Shown piece by piece: positions 52,301-61,300 of a DNA stretch of 64,000 nt (position 1 is its first letter; each line of letters begins with the position of its first letter). This DNA comes from Rallus limicola. Its lineage: Eukaryota; Chordata; Aves; Gruiformes; Rallidae. The DNA is taken from positions 34,955,646 to 35,019,645 of the forward strand of contig JAKCOZ010000001.1 of the NCBI GenBank assembly GCA_022605955.1. Direction: 5' to 3'. The translations under genes were made by a program, and so were the position numbers. The notes beneath the pieces were generated by a model. It was given only the letters and a program-made list of their open reading frames with translations. It ran no database searches and was not told where the DNA came from.

Positions 52301-55300
52301 CTTTTTTTTAACAATTCTCTTTCTAGTACAGGCTGATCAGAAAGATCCATTTTTTTACAACTACGTATCTTGCTGGGGAAAAGACTTATAGAATTGAGAT
52401 GACAGTATCTCAGTATCCACCAACAGTCTTCGTCTCTTTAATGAACCCTTTAAGGAAGCAAACTATTGAGTAATTGAAATATAAAGATGACAAACACTGT
52501 GTCCAAATCTTCTACTCAGTTTTGATTTTCTTCCCAAACAACATTTAATTGCATTTCTATGAGGCTCCTACTTTCAAACAGTTTGCAGTTATTGCTTATA
52601 AATATAAAAATGTTCCTAAGTTTATATCCAAGCATATATTTTTCTTGTGTTGTCCAATGTGTCATTTATACATCAGTCACTGATTTGTTTATGCCTTTAT
52701 ATTTTAGTGCAACTGGGACTTAAGGGAAGGTTTGATGCAAATCCAGCATCTCAAGAGAGTTTCAGAATCAAGATATATGCCTGTTCCTTAAAATGTTTGG
52801 CAACAGAACTGAAATTGTGAACATAAGTGTATTTCCAGGCATAATAATTCTGCTCAACAAGAGTGGTACTTTCTTTTCTAATTCTCTCTGATGGGATTCT
52901 TCCAGTTATCTTCAAAGACATGGGGATAGATCAGATAGAGTATCAAGGCTTAGAAAGCTGAGTTTAGCTATAAAGAAGGGAATTACAGATGACTAGGGTT
53001 TTCTAGAATTCGAATCAAGACTTCACGTGAACTTAATTATCATCAACTCCTCTATTACTGGCAAGTGCAATTAATAGTCAAAGTAATAATAATTTCTAGT
53101 CATTTTATGTATTAATGATGACTTTTCAATTCCTTACCTAAATTTTGCCACATGCTGAAGATTTCACATCCCATTGTTACCCTCATGTCACCGTATCTGC
53201 AACGTATTAAAAAACAAAGCAAAACAGTGAAAGATCATTTGAGAAAATCAAGTTCATACATCATTCGGTGCCATTGTTAAATGAAACGTCTCATTTGTAG
53301 ACCATAAAACTTACTTCATGGAAAGATTCCTAAACCCAGATATATTTGCAATATTGTCAAAAATATCAATTCTTTCTAAATGCTGTAAATTTGTAATACA
53401 GCTGTGAAGTAAAACAGGGGTTTTTTTTATTAATATGCTGTATGTACTTCTCTGACTACAAATGTTTTTCCTCTAGCTTGAACAAATACTACTAATTCAT
53501 ACCGATGACAGTGCAATGCCTGGTTGAAACACCTGAACCAGTTACGCGTCAACTGGAAATCAGCGTTGTTATTGAAATATCTGAACCAATGCCAGCGTTT
53601 CTACAAAGGCAGCTACAAGCCCTGAAAACTGATGCAAAGGGCCAGAGCCAACCCTCCTTCTAGTCAGCGGAAACACTGTTTTCGTTGTCTTTTTGTAGAC
53701 CTTTTTCTAGCCTTCCATGTCTTGTATTTTGAGAATTTTGTGATCGATTAGTGTTCTAGAAACTGACAGCAGTACTTACTTTTCTAAAACCTTTTTCTTC
53801 TTGGAAGGTGTGAACATCTCCAGTTGCAGACATAACTGGTTTATAAAAATGACAGCAAGAAAAAAGTAGGAATCCCATATCTACAATAAGCATATGGCAT
53901 TTGGTTATTTCACTTTCTCAGTACTACCATTTTATGACCACTCAATGCAAATTTTCAAATGGCATCACTTGTTTCAGTCTCAACTAATAAATTATTCAAT
54001 CTGGTTTTGTCTTAATTTCTTTGCATCTGAATATACTTCTCACCAACCCCAAAATGTTCAGAAGAAATACATCTATTTTACATATTCCACATCTATTACA
54101 TTTAAAGGTTTCAGAGTTGCAGATAGTTTTTTTTTCATTTCTTCAAAGCAGAAAAATTATGCCAAAGAAAGGTTTCAAAATTTAGAAGGTAATTTAAACA
54201 AAAGACTAGAAAAAGTTGTGTCTTGAAGTCCAAATCCCCCAAATTCCGACACCTCAAAAGCTATCACATACCAGAATTGCCATTCTCTGGCCCACCCTTC
54301 TTTATAATATTATCTGCAAGTCTCACTTGCTGCAGGCTTCACTAGACAGAACTGAAGCCAGGTTTTGTTAACATATTGCATTATACAGATGCTTTGTGCA
54401 CATGCTTTATGAATCAAATGTTGAATATTCTACTTAGAAGATTTAATGGTAAACTTAAATATAAATTTAAAATACATTGAAGTATTGGTTATTATAAGCC
54501 AATTATAGATGCTCCATGGCAGAGGGAACAAAGTGTAGGGGGAGCCCTATTCCAGGCACTGTGCTCTGCAGGGCAGTAATAACATTCTTAAGCTCTTTTA
54601 AGGAACATAGGGGCCTCACCTACTGTTTCTTTTATCAGCTTTTAGCCTCTGAAGTTGTGGAACTTCATAAAGGATAGGCTTTCTCATGTCCAGTTACATC
54701 AAGTAGATAATTCTGCCTTCCTGCCAATCCCTCCAACAGGAGTGTGGATTTTCCAAAAAGCTCCCACAACTCTGGTAGAAGTCAAGAGGAGCTTGCTGTC
54801 TCCTCTAGGAAGGAAATTCTATGCTTTTTATGATGAGGCAATTGGACTAGTGTCTCTTGGTTAGGCAGAATATTCATTCAGGTTTCTATGGGAATGGGGC
54901 TTTTCAGATGCATTCCTAGGTCTTCTCATCTGAATCCTAAAAGCCTCATTCTGTAATTCACAGTTCATCATAGGCGCCGTATCTCACTATATGAGGTACT
55001 CACTAACATCTTTAGCTATATTCACCATGCAGTGTTATAATTTTCTAATTTTAATTATGTAGCATGTTAATTGGTCTTGAGAGAAATTATAGAAATGCAA
55101 ACCCATATTTTTTATAAATTTGCAATGATTTAAAAATGGGATAATTTTCCTCTCTGTGATAATTCCAAAATAACAGACAAATAATAATAAAATTTCTTTA
55201 TATAATCCAAAAAATTGCTATGCAAATGTTCTATGTACTATAACATAGAGGCTGAAATAAAACAAAAAGAAGGACAAATTAAAAAATAAACAAACATAGC

Positions 55301-58300
55301 ACTCCTGATTTTTAAGACAGTCATTATTTAGTATATGTTCTAGCTGTTTGGATTTGGGAGCTAAGATTAATAACAACCAACCAAGCCACAAGATGATGTA
55401 GCAGCTATTGCATCTAGTGTTAGGCACATTTACTCTACCTTGTAATCAAAGTTTTCATTTAAGAAGTTTTTACGCAGGGCATCCGAAAGGTACAAGACTG
55501 TAGTAATGATCACACTGGAAAGAAAAGAATGAAAAAGACAGCAGGTTTCTTTGTGGAAATTCATATTTAATACTCAGAGCCAGACAATTTTCCAGTGAAG
55601 AAATAGATGTAGCATGTATGGTGCCATTAAATACACTTTAAACATATGCAAAAAAGTCACGTCAACAGAAAAATATGCAAACAAAAAAGGTATTGTGTAA
55701 GAATGTGGGCTTAAAGCTGATGTTCTGTGTAGAAGACTGTAACTGATCAAAAGACAAACCATAAATTTTGTTCTGCAAAAAATGCTGGAATCAGATTTAA
55801 TGCACACTCTAACCTACTCAGACTAATACATACAGTTGGGCAATTTGCTTTTCCTTTTCTTAGTACTAAAAATGTGTGCATATAAATTATAAATATAAAA
55901 TATCCAGTAATTACCAATATACAATATTGACAGCCTTATAGACAGCCTTTTAAATAACAACAGATATAGGCAAAACTGCAGGAGCTCTTTGAGAGACAAC
56001 TACTTCTAAAGATCTCTATTCTGTATGTTCCAAACATCCTGTCATATATTGCCCTGCATTGACACCTGCCTGAATTATATTGATCTATCTTAGACAAATA
56101 CATGCATCCAAAATCCTTTCACGGTGGTTGTCACCAGAGGTCAATGACAGCCTTGTTCATTGCAGCAACCAGGTCTGGTAACCTACAGAAACGGAACATC
56201 CTTAAAGACTATTTAAATATAATTCATTCCAATGACTCAACCCTTAAGCTAACCTCTGCAGCACTTGTGTCTATCAACGTGCTTAGTCAAACCAAAAATC
56301 CATATAAACCATTAAATCGTTTCTGAAAGTAGTTAGCAGCGGATGCTTACGGGGGAGGACAAAAGATAAACACAGAATGATCTTTTCACTATTACACTCA
56401 TGTATCTTACAACAATCAACTGTTTAAAGACCTGCTGAGCAAAAGGTTATATCTACACATTTCATTTAATTACCATGTATCTGCTATTAATACATCTAGT
56501 ACTTCTTTGAACATGGTTCTTGACCACAATGCTGTTACAATGCTAAAATTTGTTTCCCTTTCCATTTTTAGGACTTAATTTTTTACTATTTTTGTAATGC
56601 ACTCACGACAAAATCTGTTTATTAAATATATAAAAGGTAATAGTATTTTTCATCTTCACAAAACTGAAGACTTACACATTAACCAACCCACACAGATTAT
56701 GTTTTACTTATGGAACTTTTGACAGATTTCAAGTTTATAAATACAAAATAGTTATGTACCATTTAGATATATAACTAGTTCAAACGTTTGCTTCCATTTC
56801 TCTACTTTTAAAATGCCTTTCCCTGATAAAACTTTACCTTATGGACTGATGTATCTGAACTCTTGTAACAGCCACATCTGAGACTGTTTTTAACACTGCT
56901 CAAGTCTCAGGTTTCACTCATTCCTACTTCCATTGCTCAAATGTCATTTTTATACGTATTATTTTCTTTACAATGCTATTGTAGCTTTTCTACCCAAATA
57001 GCATTCCATGTTTACACAGATGAGTGCTAGTTTACCCCACTTTTCCACCAATGGGGAGCTACAGAATGTGTACAGCATTCCCTGCAGCAGCAGAGAAGAC
57101 AAAGTGAAACCCTGACTGCAACATAAGAATCAAGGCATGGGTAAGAAAAAAGTCCTGTCATTCTTGTTAATTGTGTGTGATCTAATTTACAGCCCATATG
57201 TTTCACAAAATGGAAACAGTTCACATATTTCAGGAAGATGTTCTGATAGAAAAGGTCAGTTCATCAGAACTATTGCTGTGCAAAATTTCAACCTAAGTCC
57301 AATGTAATAAATCCCTGAGAAATTGTATGGAAGAGAAAATTCCACAAGATCTCAGGAACTTCAACCATATTGCCAAGGTTTACATTGCATAGTTCTATTT
57401 AAGTCTGAGGCAATTCCTTTCGTGTCACATTTGCTCCACAGTAGGTGAAACCAAAGAGAAAAGATCTGTAGAAATCTCTCAACACAATTTTTAGGATATA
57501 TTTCCCTGACATAACAGAATGACTGCAACCAGGTATTTCTTGCTATAAGCAACATAGCTCAGGTTTGATTTATCTGGCAAGCCAAAGATACGATGTGGAT
57601 TAGTTAATCAAATGTGGGTCCTCGGAGTGAGAGTGTATACGTTGTAGATAAAAATATCTCAAAACACCAAACTGAAAAGAGAAAGATGAAGCCATTGGTT
57701 TTGACCCACAAACTGTTATTCTGAATCCACAATGAACTAAAAGTCAGGACAGAAAACGTTGCCAAGGTTGGGGAATTCTCATTCCTTTTTTCCTACAAGT
57801 AATGGAGGTTCTAGAAAATAAATAAATAAATGCATGCACAAAGCAGAGACAGCAGCCAGAGGACAGATGGACAGCTGCCTGATTTGGTAAGATGCTTGCA
57901 TTCCAAGTTGCTTCCCAGCCAATGATTTCAAAACAACAACAACATTTATTTAAAATCCATTTGAGTATCAAACTAGAAAACATTGAGTTTGTGACAAGGC
58001 TTGCTTTTCCTTCCTCTTACCACCTGCCACAAATTTGCTCACAATCACCAACTGTTTTACAGGAGAAAAACCGCTGCTAAATCACTCTGGGCTCATACTC
58101 AGAATGCTAACCCAAGGTCCAGTCACGCTATTTTTGACAGAAGGGTTTTTCCATCAACTTTTCACAGTAAGCAAGCCTTTCTGCAATAACCTGTTTGAAA
58201 AGGTTCAACAACAGAAGTTCAACAACTGGTTTGCTGCCTGGATTATGCTTTGGCAACCTGGCTTTTGCCTGGGTAGCCAATGGTAGAAAATGAAAGCTGA

Positions 58301-61300
58301 TATGGGACAAATACATAACGCCAGCTTCTCATTTCATCCTTTGCTATTTCAAAGTGAAATTCTTCCAAGTGCAGAAGTTTCTTTCATATTTCATAAATAA
58401 ATGAAGTTAGCTGCTTATACATGTATGTATCTATTGTTGTATGTATATAAGCTTATTCATACATGTATACCTATGTTTATATGTATGCTTTTTGCCCCAG
58501 ACTGTCAGGTTCAGTTGTTAGCAACATTTTGTATTACATAAAAAGAAGAATGTTGGTAGCAACACTGTGTATTACATAAAAGCAAGAATTTTGGTTCATT
58601 GTAGGAGTCTCAGACTCCTACACCATGGGAGCTAACAGGATTCTTCAGAGCAGTGATAATGATGAAACTAATGCTAATTTGATATCTTCCTTTAACTGTG
58701 TATTCTGTTTGAGCTATTTTTATAAAACAATCAGGTCTTCTAGTCATTACTGAATTAGATAAACAAAAGGATTCTCTAGATCACTGTGCCCAACTGTCAG
58801 TAGATACATTTGGAATTTTAGTATAAGCAATACACTATGGTAAATCTTACTCTACAGATCAACTACTTTACTCTAAATAAAATTCATGCATCCACTTTGT
58901 ATGGTCATAAAAATTGAGAACTGGATAATCTAGTACCTTGCTTTTCAATAAAATGCTGCAAGGATATATACTCTAGCTAAACATACAGAGGTCTTTAAAA
59001 CAAGCATGTCTTGCATAGCCAGAGCACTGAAAAATGTGTTCATTGTTCAATAACACATAAGCAGAGCTTGTTATAAATATCAAATCTTTGCTCAGCAAGT
59101 AATGAAAACTCACTTTGCTCTCCAACAGCCTCCTCAGTTGTTAATGAAACAAGGCATACCTGGAGTTCAGCTGAGTTTGTTAAGTGCTCTTGAAAGATGC
59201 CACTCAATTAAAGCTTTAAATAAGAGATTCTCTTCCTAACCTTGGAGTTGCTTAAGCAAGTGACCATTACGTACTGATTTCCAGTTGAGAGAGATACTGT
59301 GAAGGTGTTATCCAGAAGCTTCAATTTTAGTCTGGCATATTTTATTATAGAATTTAAGATTCCTCTCTGGCGCTAGGCAACTGATGCAGACATCTCCCTA
59401 TATTATGTGGTATCCATTTGCATTTACAAATAGAAGCTTTGCTGAGAGGGCCACCAAGCTGGTGTACTACCTAGCTGATACAGAGAGAGTAAGTCTATCC
59501 CTATACTAAAAGAAATTAAAACTGTATTTTCTACAGGATATATAAACACATAATTTGTCACTCAGTAGTAACATCCTTAGAAATATTAGATAACCATAAG
59601 TAATTATTTTGCTTTGCTGAATGTTTGCTGATTAGCTCACTACAAATATGGTTATGCAGTTTTAAACAGAGTTAATTTTCATCTCAGTGCTCAGCTGCTA
59701 GAAGCTAAAAAACCTTAAGGATTTTTTGCATGTTCTCCTCTTTCCATACAGAAAACAATTCAAAGGAGCACTGTTTCTCTGATTTAGTGCTAAGGCTGAC
59801 ATTTAAAATGTTAATTTATTTCTCAAATTTTGGAAGTCACTTGGTAATTCTATAATGCTAGCCATTAATACGTTTTCATGATGGGCATCAGAACATTCTG
59901 ATTATAGGTTATGCATATGTCATTATGAAGTATCTTAATTTCTAGATAGTTACAGATTTATCTCCTTGAGCTCACAGTATTTTCTGGGGTCTTTATCATC
60001 CCAGACAGCATCCAAGTATCAGATGCTACATAGTTACTGAAAATACTGCAAAGGAAAGGAAAAAATTTAGAAGCCAGAGGGGCAGAAATCTTTTTATATA
60101 TAAATATTATATATTGAGAGATTTATGGCATTTAAGATCTAATAATCTTTCAGGTAATTGAAGTTCTGCATGTATAAATAAGAGAAAAAATAAAACCTTT
60201 TTTCCCCCTCAGGAAAAGCTTATTACCTGATTATATCCTTGCTAGGACTCATTTCTTCTCTAGGTTCAGACAGGCTAAATCTCTCTTCTTGTAAATACCA
60301 GTCAGTTTAAATTTTTATATCACTCTGGGGACAGGGGAGAGGAAAGGCAGTGCTGCTGGTGATGTGATTGCTGTGATGGGTGAAGCTCCCAAGACACACA
60401 CTGCCTTCAGATTAGTTACCATATCTTGGGCTGAAGCCTGGGCAGCTGACAAGACGGCCAACCGACACAGGAAACATGACAGTCATTTTATTCCTGGGAA
60501 GCAGGAGTTAGAGAAGATCCAGACTGTTAACAGATTACTTGATTATGCTCTTATAGATGGGCTAGACCCTCTGGTTTTTTTTCCTTTTAGACAGAAATAG
60601 AGCAAGGCCTGCAAGAAGTTTTCCTTTCTGTCCTGCAGAGTCTCAGATCATTGGAATGCTCTGGTTCATCGAGTGAAGCTCACAGAATGGCTCACAGCTG
60701 CATCTGTCTGCGGTGTAGGCAATGCCCTAATTTCTCAGCGTGCCTCAAGGCATTTAAAGATTTTGGGGTGAAACAATTCTAGTTGTCCTGGTTTTCAAGC
60801 TGGGATAGAGTTAATTTTCACAAGAACCTGACACAGCCAGGACAGCTGATCCAAACTAGCCAAAGGGATATTCCATACCATATGACACCATGCTCAGACT
60901 GTAAAGGGGAAGCTGGGTGGGGAGGAGGGGTCACTGTTCAGGGACCGGCTGGGCATCAACTCTGGGGTTGAACCAATTGCATTGTGTATCACGCACTTTG
61001 TGTGTTCTAAGTACTGCAGTTATTTCCCTCTCCCTCTGCTGTCCCATTAAAGTGTACTTATCCCAAATCCATGAGTTTTACCTTTTTCTTCTGATTCTCC
61101 TCCCTGTCCCACCAGGGAAGAGGGGTGAACGAGAAGCTACATGGTGCTCAGCTGCTGGCTGGGGCTAAAACCACGGTGCTAGGAAAACTGTACGGCTCTG
61201 TGCTCTTGCACACCCTGAGGAAGCTGAAGGATTGCAGCCACTGAAAGGGCAGGGGGGAACACAAGTGAAAAGAAGGAGCTCCTGCTCAGAAGTAGCTCCA

